Assembly: GCA_943787425.1 (NCBI GenBank)
Contig: CALSMJ010000001.1
Span: 620,001-684,000, forward strand
Direction: 5' to 3'
DNA: 64,000 nt
DNA from: an uncultured Pseudomonadales bacterium
GTDB lineage: Bacteria; Pseudomonadota; Gammaproteobacteria; Pseudomonadales; Azotimanducaceae
Shown: positions 38,103-46,822 of the stretch, in pieces
Numbering within the stretch: the stretch's first letter is position 1
Layout of the letters: the number at the start of each line of letters is the position of its first letter
Position numbers and translations under genes: made by a program
Notes under the pieces: generated by a model
Told to the model about the DNA's origin: nothing
What the model saw: only the letters and a program-made list of their open reading frames with translations
Databases searched by the model: none

Positions 38103-39656
38103 CTAGGCAAGCGAATCGCGCAATGCTTGCGCTGCGAGCTGGATCGCATCGCGCTCATGCACCGGTATCTTCTCGTAATGATTCATCATCAAGCGCATTC
38201 TAGGATTCCGACCAAACCGCTCGCGATGTCGGCCGAGAAAGTCCCAATACAACACGTTGAAAGGACACGCCCTATCGCCCGTTCGAGCCGTCACATCATA
38301 GGCGCAATCGCCACAATGATCGCTCATACGTTGAATGTACTTTCCGGAGCTAATGTAGGGCTTCGAGGCGACTAGGCCATCATCAGCAAACTGACTCATG
38401 CCCCGTGTATTCGGCATTTCAACCCATTCGATCGCATCAACATAGATGCCGAGATACCAAGCATCAACTTGATCAGGATCAACGCCCAACATCAGCGCAA
38501 AGTTGCCGGTCACCATCAAGCGCTGGATGTGGTGGGCATAACCGTATTGAAGGGATTGGTCGATCGCCTGTTTTAGACACGCCATGTCGGTATCGCCCGT
38601 CCAATAGAAGCTCGGCAAATCCATCTTGGCATCAAGCGCATTGCGCGCAGCGTAGTCCGGCATATTCGCCCAATACAGACCTCGTATGAATTCCCGCCAA
38701 CCCAGTATTTGTCGCACAAAGCCTTCAACCTCAGCACATCCAACCTCCGAATCGGGCTGCTCAAAGGCGGCAACCGCCGCATCAACGACTCGCTTAGGAC
38801 TCAGCAACTTCGTATTTAAAGCAAACGATAATCTCGAATGAAATAAAGACCACCCTCGATGCGTCATCGCATCCTGGTAACGCCCAAAATTGGGCAGCAA
38901 TCGTTGGCAAAAATCGTCGAGCAGCGCTTCAGCTTGTGCTTCATCGACAGGCCAAATGAGGTCGCTGCCAATTTGACCCAGGGTTTCGACCCCATGCCGT
39001 GTCAGTCGATCCTGAATCAATCCAACGGGGTTTTGAAACAAAAATGGCTCGGGTATCGTCACGGCTTTGGGCAAAGCCTTTTGATTGTGCTTGTCAAAAT
39101 TCCACTGCCCGCCCACGGGGGCCCCATCGCACATCAGTACATCAAAGGCCGTGCGCATTTTGCGATAAAATGGCTCCAAACGGTGCGCTGAACCGGGTTT
39201 AAATTGCCGTTTCAAATCTTGCTCGGTCAAATAAAAGTGTTCCGACTCAACGGCAACGACCTCAACCCCATCAGGCTGCCAATCCGCGAGTTGACAACGA
39301 AGACGGTGCTCGTCCGGTAGCTGGTATTCGACCTGGCTCGCTTGATGTGCGGCGGCGCAATGTGCGAGCAGCGCCGTTAAAGATTGAAACGGGGCAGCTT
39401 GATCTAAATCGATGTGACGAACCCTATGACCCAAGCCGCGCATACGGTCTGCAAAACGCGCCATCGCCAAAAAAAATGCCACCGTTTTTTGAATGTGATG
39501 CCGGACATAGCGCTGCTCTTGCGCCAATTCGGCAATGATATACACAACGCCCGGATCAACTTGTTCGAACCAGCTGTGATGGGCATCCAACTGGTCTCCA
39601 AGTACGAGACGCAGTATTTTCGCAGGCTTTAAGTCGTCGTTTTGTATCGCGTTCAT
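38103..39656 (-). CDS. FeS-type cryptochrome/photolyase-related protein (PhrB/CryB class)
   Basis: Member of the prokaryotic (6-4) photolyase/cryptochrome group (DPRP family), 517 aa, which binds FAD, a lumazine-type antenna and a 4Fe-4S cluster. The N-terminal Rossmann-like domain begins LRLVLGDQLDAHHSWF. The C-terminal FAD domain contains GWREFIRGLYW, YAHHIQRLMVTGNFALM (the HH...R active-site region), and ANTRGMSQFADDG-like sequence. Four candidate cluster cysteines are visible: MACLKQ, then HCGDC (two) and RACPF. Light-driven DNA repair is therefore likely. Start at 39656 agrees with homologues. Confidence 0.92.
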   Translation of the reverse strand: MNAIQNDDLKPAKILRLVLGDQLDAHHSWFEQVDPGVVYIIAELAQEQRYVRHHIQKTVAFFLAMARFADRMRGLGHRVRHIDLDQAAPFQSLTALLAHCAAAHQASQVEYQLPDEHRLRCQLADWQPDGVEVVAVESEHFYLTEQDLKRQFKPGSAHRLEPFYRKMRTAFDVLMCDGAPVGGQWNFDKHNQKALPKAVTIPEPFLFQNPVGLIQDRLTRHGVETLGQIGSDLIWPVDEAQAEALLDDFCQRLLPNFGRYQDAMTHRGWSLFHSRLSFALNTKLLSPKRVVDAAVAAFEQPDSEVGCAEVEGFVRQILGWREFIRGLYWANMPDYAARNALDAKMDLPSFYWTGDTDMACLKQAIDQSLQYGYAHHIQRLMVTGNFALMLGVDPDQVDAWYLGIYVDAIEWVEMPNTRGMSQFADDGLVASKPYISSGKYIQRMSDHCGDCAYDVTARTGDRACPFNVLYWDFLGRHRERFGRNPRMRLMMNHYEKIPVHERDAIQLAAQALRDSLA

Positions 39657-39766
39657 GATCGTCCTTGTATCAAAAATTTTTCAGTCAGTCCGTCGATCGG
39701 TGCGGCGATACTCAGTCCGAAAATCGTTCTTTAAGTCGAGCCGCGCCGCAGGCGCACAAAGGGCAA

Positions 39767-40600
39767 TCAACCCAGGTTAACAACCTGCTTGGTTTTTAAG
39801 GTTGGCAAATTAGCCGGCTGATACGTGGCGATCAGCGCGCGCCGTCGCTTGGCGGATTGATTGCACGCCGATCCATGGATTAAAAAAGGATCAAAAAAAA
39901 TAACACTACCGGCGGGCTCGTTAAACTCAACAACTTTCGACCAATCAACCTCATCATCATGAGTGTAAAAGCCCTCAAGCTGACTACCGTCATTGCGAGC
40001 GGCACGAATACCGCCTTGATGACTCCCCCGAACGACTCGAAATCCGCCCGAACCCGGCACAACATTGTCCAATGTCACCATGACATTCGGCAACTGTGTG
40101 AGGTGCGCCGCATCATGCATCCAATAAGGCGCATCCTGATGCCAGCCGAACTCGGATCCACCTGGACGCTTAAAATTAATCTTATCGGTCCAAAGCGATA
40201 CGTGATCACATCCGGTCAGCTGCCGCATCGGCAACACTAAACGCGCCTCGTTCAATAGCGTCAAAATCGGCATGCAGCGCGGGTGAGCGGGTTCCAAGAC
40301 TCTTAAATCCTGTTCGAAGGGTGCGGGTTCGAACTGCAAGGTCTGATCATTCAGATCAACGAATCGACGCCCATCGATGCGGTATTCATGGCCTTCATGG
40401 CTTTGAGCGATGACGGCCGACGCCAACAGATCAATCGCCGAATTAAGCTGCTCAATCTCGCCCTTTAAAAACACCTTCCGACGCAGGACGAAGCCGTGAG
40501 TTTGATAGGCCCGAAGTTCAACTTCAGTTAGGGCGTCACTGGTCTGCTTGGCATTGTGTTCTCGCGCGCGAAGACCGCGCGGCGGCGCCAGGTCACTCAT
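39767..40600 (-). CDS. Phytanoyl-CoA dioxygenase (PhyH) family protein
   Basis: Fe(II)/2-oxoglutarate oxygenase of 277 aa. The iron facial triad is readable as HQD in FGWHQDAPYW, with the distal His in LIHGSACNQS followed by an Arg-rich segment (KRRRALIATYQP) that would bind 2-oxoglutarate. The substrate is unknown; PhyH members hydroxylate acyl-CoAs, ectoine and others. ATG 40600 was chosen because it overlaps the upstream gene stop (ATGAGTGA), indicating coupling, although an in-frame start at 40639 exists. It is the third gene of a small overlapping operon. Confidence 0.87.
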   Translation of the reverse strand: MSDLAPPRGLRAREHNAKQTSDALTEVELRAYQTHGFVLRRKVFLKGEIEQLNSAIDLLASAVIAQSHEGHEYRIDGRRFVDLNDQTLQFEPAPFEQDLRVLEPAHPRCMPILTLLNEARLVLPMRQLTGCDHVSLWTDKINFKRPGGSEFGWHQDAPYWMHDAAHLTQLPNVMVTLDNVVPGSGGFRVVRGSHQGGIRAARNDGSQLEGFYTHDDEVDWSKVVEFNEPAGSVIFFDPFLIHGSACNQSAKRRRALIATYQPANLPTLKTKQVVNLG

Positions 40601-41012
40601 CAGCCCACCAATCCAGAGCTCGAACATTACACCGCTCAACCCCTCTTAAATCCGTCGTATCAGAGAAGATCGCATCCTCGCCCGGCGCCAGTGTTTGGCC
40701 TTCGCCGATGGCATAGATCAAGCCTGTGTCCACGACCGAGCCATCCCCCCGTTTCCAGATACTCTGAACCGTCACGCGGGTCACGTCCAGGGTGCCAAGA
40801 TTACGCACTCGACCTTCAACCTTCGTTGTCCGTCCTTTGCGAACGCACTTTGTCATAACCGCATCCACCCGCGTGCGCGCCGTTGCCGCAACCGGCGCAG
40901 CGACCTCGAGCACCTCGACCACCGGCTCCTCCGGATCTTGCACCATCCAGAATACCGCGCCGATTAAAAGCGTCAGTGCAACCGCAATGGGCCCCAGGTA
41001 GCGTTCAAGCAT
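40593..41012 (-). CDS. Membrane-anchored protein with FxLYD-like domain
   Basis: Protein of 139 aa: one N-terminal membrane helix (about residues 5-25), an acidic/Ala-rich linker, then a small beta domain (KVEGRVRNLGTLDVTRVTVQS ... LAPGEDAIFSDTTD) resembling the FxLYD or DUF3426-type domains of the periplasm. Function unknown. ATG 41012 overlaps the GNAT stop (ATGCTTGA), and its own stop overlaps the PhyH ATG, so the three genes are translationally coupled. The functional link among them is unclear. Confidence 0.65.
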   Translation of the reverse strand: MLERYLGPIAVALTLLIGAVFWMVQDPEEPVVEVLEVAAPVAATARTRVDAVMTKCVRKGRTTKVEGRVRNLGTLDVTRVTVQSIWKRGDGSVVDTGLIYAIGEGQTLAPGEDAIFSDTTDLRGVERCNVRALDWWADE

Positions 41013-41505
41013 CAACGGTCTTCCGTAGCAGCGAGACGCGTTTTAAGCCGCCATCGGTCATTTGTTGGGCCATTTCTTGAAAGCCTTGCCTATGATGAAA
41101 AGCTAGCGATCTGGGGTTCGGCGGGGCCAAATTCACCTCACAGGTCAGATTTTTGATCCCCATCGTCTGCGCCAACGCCGTTGCATGATCATATAGTGCT
41201 TGCGCCACGCCCGCTCCACGACAATGCGGCGCAACAATGATTCGATCGACATAAAGAAAGGTTTCAAACGTTTCAGAAAACCAACGGTAGTTAAGGCTCT
41301 CATAGGATTGCCCTTCTCGAAGGAGTAAAACGAACCCGGATAAGGCCTTGTCTTGGTTCGTCATTACCCGAAACGATGCGGCTTGCGCAATCAGCGCATC
41401 CAAGGCTTGCGCACTCAACGCATTCACGTGGGGCGTATTGTCATTATTTAAGGCCAGAACTTCAGCCCGAAAACGCTGCGGATCTTGACTCACTTCATGT
41501 CGCAT
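41005..41505 (-). CDS. GNAT-family N-acetyltransferase
   Basis: Acetyltransferase of 166 aa with the GNAT fold. The acetyl-CoA binding motif A is readable as VDRIIVAPHCRGAGVAQALYDHA (R/Q-x-x-G-x-G/A), followed by CEVNLAPPNPRSLAFHHRQGF typical of motif B. The substrate is unknown. ATG 41505 has AGAGGAG eight bases upstream; an earlier in-frame GTG is less likely. First gene of the overlapping GNAT-FxLYD-PhyH set. Confidence 0.87.
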   Translation of the reverse strand: MRHEVSQDPQRFRAEVLALNNDNTPHVNALSAQALDALIAQAASFRVMTNQDKALSGFVLLLREGQSYESLNYRWFSETFETFLYVDRIIVAPHCRGAGVAQALYDHATALAQTMGIKNLTCEVNLAPPNPRSLAFHHRQGFQEMAQQMTDGGLKRVSLLRKTVDA

Positions 41506-41607
41506 CTTGTCGGCTCCTCTTCGCACTAACGGACTGAGCTGTCTAATCTTAATGCGTCAATCAAGTGTTTCGACTATTGTTTTAAAACATTCTCAAAGAC
41601 AATTCTG

Positions 41608-41940
41608 ATGCCCAACATTACCGCACTCACGGCGCTCCTGAACAAAGGCCAAGACTCAGCCCTGCTGCGGTTTGGTTTGGCCTCGGCTTATCTAAAAGAA
41701 AAACCGGCGGATCACCTTCCCCATGCCGAGCAACACCTTAGACAATGTCTTGCGCTTGACCCAAAGTATACCGCGGCTTACCAACAACTCGCCCAAGTTC
41801 AGCAGGATCAAGGCAATCTGGTCGGGGCCACCGAGACCTTGCGTTTTGGTATTGCCGCCGCCGACAGCGCAGGGGATCTGCAAGCCCAGCGGGTTATGCA
41901 GGTCTTTTTAAAACGCCTGACCCAGCATCTCGCCCTTTGA
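41608..41940 (+). CDS. Small TPR-repeat protein
   Basis: 110 aa with about two tetratricopeptide repeats: ALLRFGLASAYLKEKPADHLPHAEQHLRQCLALDP and YTAAYQQLAQVQQDQGNLVGATETL are the classic helix pairs (shown here only by their key A, L, Y, P residues). No signal peptide. Likely a protein-interaction module of unknown partner. It is divergent from the GNAT gene and convergent with the acyl-CoA dehydrogenase-like gene. Confidence 0.78.
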   Translation: MPNITALTALLNKGQDSALLRFGLASAYLKEKPADHLPHAEQHLRQCLALDPKYTAAYQQLAQVQQDQGNLVGATETLRFGIAAADSAGDLQAQRVMQVFLKRLTQHLAL

Positions 41941-41955
41941 CCTGCAAGGGTTGTC

Positions 41956-42708
41956 CTAACCTGCGCTCGCGCGCTTTAAAATCATCCCAAGGTACATCTC
42001 AATGAGACGCCGGTCACGATCCCAACCCGGCACTTTCAATGACAGCTCCGGCGCTGTGTTGATGCGGGTTTGCATGTCCAAGGCAAGCGCAACCAGCGCC
42101 GCATCACTGCGCTGATTGATGACAAGCGCGCTATGACGTGCAAGGTCGTCCGACGCCCAAGTAAAACCCAGGCTTGCGAAATAACCCAAGCAAGCGATCA
42201 AGATGCAACTGGCTTCAAGCTCGGGGAATTGTTTGAGCGCGGCTTTAGAAACTGCTTGCGGGGCAGGTGCAGTGACGTTTTCAAGCTGTAACCGACCAAC
42301 ACACAACTCTGGCAGAAAGCCCTCATTGCGATTGAGGGTTAAACTCAGCCCTTTTGTCTCGCGAGGTAGCACAACGTAAAACGATTCGCTGCCACGACCT
42401 ACTTTTACCCAAAAAGAGGTGACCACAGACGCCGCTGCGACCCATGTCTTGACACCGGTTAAAAGTCCCGCGTCATCTTGGACCACAGGTGGTAAGCCAT
42501 CGACCCCTTCGCTAACGCAGAAAGCCGCCCATGCCGCGTCCTTTATGCCAAACTGACACCGCATCGCTGCCTGATAGCCAGCCATAAAAACCTCCGCCAG
42601 GGAGCCCGCTAAGGCACCAGAGGCGGCCAGCCAATCCTCGGGCGCAAGCGTCGCATCAAACTGTTTTTGCCACAATTCAAAGTAGTTTTGTTCTACAGAA
42701 AAATCCAT
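41956..42708 (-). CDS. Short acyl-CoA dehydrogenase-like protein
   Basis: Protein of 250 aa. The middle part LTGVKTWVAAASVVTSFWVKVG and the following beta-rich segment resemble the central FAD domain of acyl-CoA dehydrogenases, and the end DRDRRLIEMYLGMILKRASAG resembles the C-terminal region. Full family members are about 380 residues, so this is a short or degenerate version, with no clear catalytic Glu. It may be a divergent family member or a decayed gene. It lies between a TPR protein and a small membrane protein beside the FadJ-like gene, which weakly supports acyl-CoA metabolism. Confidence 0.5.
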   Translation of the reverse strand: MDFSVEQNYFELWQKQFDATLAPEDWLAASGALAGSLAEVFMAGYQAAMRCQFGIKDAAWAAFCVSEGVDGLPPVVQDDAGLLTGVKTWVAAASVVTSFWVKVGRGSESFYVVLPRETKGLSLTLNRNEGFLPELCVGRLQLENVTAPAPQAVSKAALKQFPELEASCILIACLGYFASLGFTWASDDLARHSALVINQRSDAALVALALDMQTRINTAPELSLKVPGWDRDRRLIEMYLGMILKRASAG

Positions 42709-42764
42709 CTAATCCCCTGCCAAGGCGGCATACGCCTATTGTGTAAAACATCAGCGAAAAGCGG

Positions 42765-43226
42765 TCACCTGCGTGCAAATCGGGATCGCCAAACCCGACG
42801 CAACGGTTTCCCAACCCATGCGCCAAAAGCGCCGCCTAACCGCCAACTGCGGCGCAGCAGGATCTGCGCCAAACTGACAACTGCAGCCCCGCTAGACCTT
42901 AAGGCACGTCGCCAAACGCCAGGCCAGGCACTTCTGAGCTGTTGCTGTTTTCGCGCAAATCCTTGCACCACCGGTTTTTGATACCACCAATGACCAAAGC
43001 GTGGGGAAACCCGCGCGAGTAGACCCGCAGCCAATGCTAAAAACACGAGGCCCGGCAGCACCGGCAGCACAATACCGATCAGGCCCAGCAACACTAACAT
43101 TGCAGCCGCCAGGCCATAAACGATCTTTTGCCAGCGAGAAAGCGGACGCACAACCCAGTCTTGGAGCCGATGGACCGATCGGCCCAAGGCCGTCGGCACT
43201 AAGGGTAGACGTCTTGGATCAACCAT
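42765..43226 (-). CDS. Small YbaN/DUF454- or PGPGW-like membrane protein
   Basis: Inner-membrane protein of 153 aa. The core LLGLIGIVLPVLPGLVFLALAAGLLARVSPRF has two hydrophobic helices (about residues 35-80) around a conserved LPxLPG turn, similar to DUF454 (YbaN) and PGPGW families; the Arg-rich C-terminus is cytoplasmic by the positive-inside rule. Function unknown. The ATG is 6 bases after the FadJ-like stop, so it is probably co-transcribed. Confidence 0.65.
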   Translation of the reverse strand: MVDPRRLPLVPTALGRSVHRLQDWVVRPLSRWQKIVYGLAAAMLVLLGLIGIVLPVLPGLVFLALAAGLLARVSPRFGHWWYQKPVVQGFARKQQQLRSAWPGVWRRALRSSGAAVVSLAQILLRRSWRLGGAFGAWVGKPLRRVWRSRFARR

Positions 43227-43232
43227 GCCCCA

Positions 43233-45335
43233 TCACTGATCCAATGACGCAAAGGTCTTGCCTTCCGCCACAAGTCGTTCTAGCAGGGGTGCAGGCTTCC
43301 AGGCTTCATCTCCCGTTTCAGTATAAAACCGCTGGATATCTGCCAGCACGCTGCTCAGCCCTTGGGCATCGGCAAACCACATCGGGCCACCAACATGATT
43401 TGGGAAGCCATAACCATTCACATAGACCGTATCAATATCGCCGGCCCGCAGGGCGTGTCCTTCATCTAATAATTGCGCGCCAATATTGACCAAAGGATAA
43501 ATACAACGCTTGAGAATCTCTTCATCCGAAAAAACTTTGCGCTGATAGCCTAAATTCTCGGAAACACGCTCGATCACCTCCATCGCAATCGGGTCGACCA
43601 CCGGCGTTCGATCACCGTTTTCATACCGGTAATACCCTAAACCGTTCTTTTGGCCGTACCGGTCCATTTCACACAGTGCGTCGGGGATGCGGGCGGTAAT
43701 ATCATTCGAGCCACCGCGCATTTTTCTTGCACGCCAACCCAGATCGAGACCGACCATATCGGCCATTGCGAACGGTCCCATGGCCAGGCCGAAATTATAG
43801 ATCACAGCATCAACCTGTTCTGGGCTCGCGCCTTCGAGAATCATGAGGTTCGCCTGCCGAGAATAGCCACCGATCATACGGTTGCCGATGAAGCCCGGGC
43901 AATTGCCAGCCATGACACTCACTTTACCAAGCCGCTTCCCCAGCGCCATCGCGGTCCCAAGCGTTTCAGGCGAGGACTTCGCGCCCCGGACAACCTCAAG
44001 CAAGCGCATCACATTCGCTGGACTGAAGAAATGCATGCCGCAAACAAACTCAGGCCGGCTCGTGCTTTCCGCAATTGCGTCAATGTCTAAGCCTGACGTG
44101 TTACTGGCAAGCAAAGCACCTGGCTTCATAATGCCATCCAATTTCGCGAAGATTTCTTTCTTAAGGTCCAAGTTTTCATAAACCGCCTCGACCACAACGT
44201 CTGCCTGGTCGAACGCGTCAAGACTGTCTGCAGGTTGAATGAGCGCCATACGCTGATCCATCGCAGCTTGAGACAACCGCCCCTTCGCAACGGTTCTCGC
44301 ATAATTACCTTCGATCACCTTTAGGCCCCGCTTTAAGCCTTCGGGATCGTTGTCATGGACTTGCACCGCGATACCGGCATTGGCGAAACACATCGCAATG
44401 CCACCCCCCATGGTTCCAGCACCAATGACCGCTGCTTTTTGAACATCAATCAGCGGCGTATCCTTCGAGAGTCCAGGAATTTTATTGGCCGCACGTTCTG
44501 CAAAAAAGATATGAATCAACGCCTCTCGTTGCGGGTCGCCCAAACACGCCGCAAAACAGGTTCGCTCGACCGCCATGCCGGCCTCGAAATCATCCAAGGT
44601 GACTGCCGCTTCAATACATTTCAGAATCTGAGCCGGCGCGAATTGACCTCGATGGGTCTTATCGAGATTGGCTGCAGCCTTGGTGAACAAATCAGGCTGA
44701 TTGCGGTCAGCAAGGACTTTATCCGACAAATCTCGAATCTTTCGAGTCGGACTGCCTTGCGCAACCAGATCAGCTGCAAACCCTAATGCCGCTTCAACAA
44801 CATTGTCAGTCACAACTTGATCAACAATGCCCAGCTTGAGTGCCGCCGGTGCCGGCACGGGATTACCCGAGATAATCATCGGGATTGCAGCCTCAGCACC
44901 AATCAGTCTTGGCAGCCTCTGGGTTCCCCCTGCGCCCGGCAAAAGCCCCAGTTTAACTTCTGGCAAGCCTAACGGCGCCGTTGCCAAGGCAACGCGATAG
45001 TCGCAACACAAAGCCACTTCTAAACCACCCCCAAAAGCGGTTCCGTTGATCGCAGCGATTACCGGCTTTGTGCTGCTTTCCATCAAGTCTAGAACCTGAT
45101 TCAACCCAGCACCTTCCGATGCCGCGGCTCCAAACTCGCTAATGTCGGCGCCAGCAATAAAGGCTCGATTTAAACCGGTCACAACAATTGTTTTAATATC
45201 CTCATCACCCAATGCTCGGGTCATGCCGTCGAACAACCCTTGGCGCACCCCGGATGACAAAGGATTAACGGGCGGGTTATCGATGCTCAATAGCGCCGAT
45301 GCGCCACGCACTTCATAATGTACTGATCCTTTCAC
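43233..45335 (-). CDS. Multifunctional enoyl-CoA hydratase/3-hydroxyacyl-CoA dehydrogenase (FadJ-like)
   Basis: Two-step beta-oxidation enzyme of 700 aa. The N-terminal crotonase domain (residues 1-190) has NRAFIAGADISEFG, INGTAFGGGLEVALCCDYR and EVKLGLLPGAGGTQRL. The central NAD-binding domain starts AAVIGAGTMGGGIA (about 300), with NTSGLDI and CGMHFFSPANVMRL, and C-terminal 3HCDH domains follow. It resembles the peroxisomal L-bifunctional/FadJ branch with no thiolase partner adjacent. I chose GTG 45335, which has AAGGAG five bases upstream, over ATG 45356, which would place the ribosome site inside the gene. Confidence 0.93.
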   Translation of the reverse strand: MKGSVHYEVRGASALLSIDNPPVNPLSSGVRQGLFDGMTRALGDEDIKTIVVTGLNRAFIAGADISEFGAAASEGAGLNQVLDLMESSTKPVIAAINGTAFGGGLEVALCCDYRVALATAPLGLPEVKLGLLPGAGGTQRLPRLIGAEAAIPMIISGNPVPAPAALKLGIVDQVVTDNVVEAALGFAADLVAQGSPTRKIRDLSDKVLADRNQPDLFTKAAANLDKTHRGQFAPAQILKCIEAAVTLDDFEAGMAVERTCFAACLGDPQREALIHIFFAERAANKIPGLSKDTPLIDVQKAAVIGAGTMGGGIAMCFANAGIAVQVHDNDPEGLKRGLKVIEGNYARTVAKGRLSQAAMDQRMALIQPADSLDAFDQADVVVEAVYENLDLKKEIFAKLDGIMKPGALLASNTSGLDIDAIAESTSRPEFVCGMHFFSPANVMRLLEVVRGAKSSPETLGTAMALGKRLGKVSVMAGNCPGFIGNRMIGGYSRQANLMILEGASPEQVDAVIYNFGLAMGPFAMADMVGLDLGWRARKMRGGSNDITARIPDALCEMDRYGQKNGLGYYRYENGDRTPVVDPIAMEVIERVSENLGYQRKVFSDEEILKRCIYPLVNIGAQLLDEGHALRAGDIDTVYVNGYGFPNHVGGPMWFADAQGLSSVLADIQRFYTETGDEAWKPAPLLERLVAEGKTFASLDQ

Positions 45336-45498
45336 GAACGCTCCTTTTTTGCTCATCACGGAAAAGCCAAGAGTATAACTGGGTTTAACCCATTTTTGGG
45401 TCATGCTGGGCAGGGCTGTGTATTTGTTTTAACGGTCAGCTCACGCTACCCTCAGCCGACGCGCAGCCAACCCACCTTAACCTGAAGGAATCTAGACG

Positions 45499-46518
45499 AT
45501 GGTTGATCAAAATCCCGCACAAGCCTGGTTGGATCAAGTCATCGAAGCCCCTATTGATCCCGATCAAAGGATTATTGACCCGCATCATCACCTCTGGCGA
45601 CGACCTGAGGACGACTACTTGGTTCAGGACCTCTGGCGCGATACCAGCAGCGGACACAAAGTCCTAATGACCGTTTTCGTAGAATGCGGGGCTGAGTATC
45701 ATACCAATGGCCCAGAAGAAGCCCGCTCGCTGGGCGAAACGGCGTTTGTCGCAAAGCAGGCCGAACTCAGCCGGGATGATCCGACGCACGCTACGATCGC
45801 GGGGATTGTGGGTAAAGTCGATTTGAGGTTACCGACGGCAACGCTCACCAAGCTCTTGGACCAACATCGTGCAATGGGGCAAGGCTTGTTTCGCGGGATC
45901 CGGCATGCGGGCGCGCATGCACTGCATCCTGAAACCCTGACCATCCCAGGCCGGGCGCCTAAAGACCTTTATCAAGACCCAGCTTACCGACGCGGCGTCC
46001 AAGAACTTGGTCGACAAAACTTAACCTTCGATACCTGGCACTATCATCACCAAAACCAAGATTTTATGGACCTTGCACAGGCATGTCCTGAGACCGTGAT
46101 GATTCTGGATCATTTTGGCACCCCACTCGGCGTTGGCCCCTTCAAACATTTGCGTGAACAAATTTTTACGCAATGGCAGCGGGACATGGCGGCATTGGCT
46201 AGAAATTGCCCCAATGTCGTTGCAAAGCTCGGCGGCCTTGCCATGCCGGACAATGGTTTTGGTTGGAGCGAACGCGATCGACCTGCCAGTAGTGACGAGT
46301 TTGTCTCGGCTCAAGCACGATATTATCGCCATATGATCGACTGCTTTGGTCCGGATCGCTGTATGTTCGAAAGCAATTTCCCAGTCGACAAACGCTCTAT
46401 CGGTTACAACACGCTTTACAACGGATTCAAAAAAATCGCAGCAGACTGCTCGGTCGACGTCAAAGATCAACTATTTTACGGGACAGCAGCAAGGGTCTAC
46501 GGGCTTTGCGACCCTTAA
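45499..46518 (+). CDS. Amidohydrolase (TIM-barrel, 2-pyrone-4,6-dicarboxylate hydrolase-like)
   Basis: Metal-dependent TIM-barrel hydrolase of 339 aa, amidohydrolase_2 type. Metal ligands are suggested by IIDPHHHLW near residue 27, HYHHQNQDF, LDHFG and the terminal SNFPVDK region with catalytic Asp. Substrates of such proteins include lactones and carboxylated aromatics; the actual one is unknown. AAGGA lies 9 bases before the ATG. It is divergent from the FadJ-like gene with about 160 bases between. Confidence 0.88.
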   Translation: MVDQNPAQAWLDQVIEAPIDPDQRIIDPHHHLWRRPEDDYLVQDLWRDTSSGHKVLMTVFVECGAEYHTNGPEEARSLGETAFVAKQAELSRDDPTHATIAGIVGKVDLRLPTATLTKLLDQHRAMGQGLFRGIRHAGAHALHPETLTIPGRAPKDLYQDPAYRRGVQELGRQNLTFDTWHYHHQNQDFMDLAQACPETVMILDHFGTPLGVGPFKHLREQIFTQWQRDMAALARNCPNVVAKLGGLAMPDNGFGWSERDRPASSDEFVSAQARYYRHMIDCFGPDRCMFESNFPVDKRSIGYNTLYNGFKKIAADCSVDVKDQLFYGTAARVYGLCDP

Positions 46519-46723
46519 AGCCACCCAAGGTGTTGACCCATTGAAGGTTTTCGCGGCTCGAATTGGGTGAGACAACTTCGTCCAGGACAACCCTCGCGCC
46601 ACGCAACGCGCCTGCTCCGAAAACCCATTGAATTCGCGTCGAGGTCTTGCGCTAAAGGTCGAGCCCGGGCAACTTTCGAAAAACCAATGCGCAGATCGTG
46701 GCGACTAAGCGACCCTTTTAAAA

Positions 46724-46800
46724 GCTTGCTTAAAGGCTTCGCTTAACTGCTTCGTTTAAAGGCTTGGTTTAAAGGCTTCGTTTAAAGGCTTCGTTTCGAA
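46724..46800. repeat. 13-bp tandem repeat array
   Basis: About six head-to-tail copies of a 13-base unit with consensus GCTTCGTTTAAAG; four match well and the outer ones are degenerate. It lies in the otherwise gene-free spacer 46519-46822, immediately downstream of the TauD-family gene, which is transcribed toward it. No hairpin with T run is clear. Confidence 0.85.
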
Positions 46801-46822
46801 AAAGCTTGTAGCCCCTAACGCG

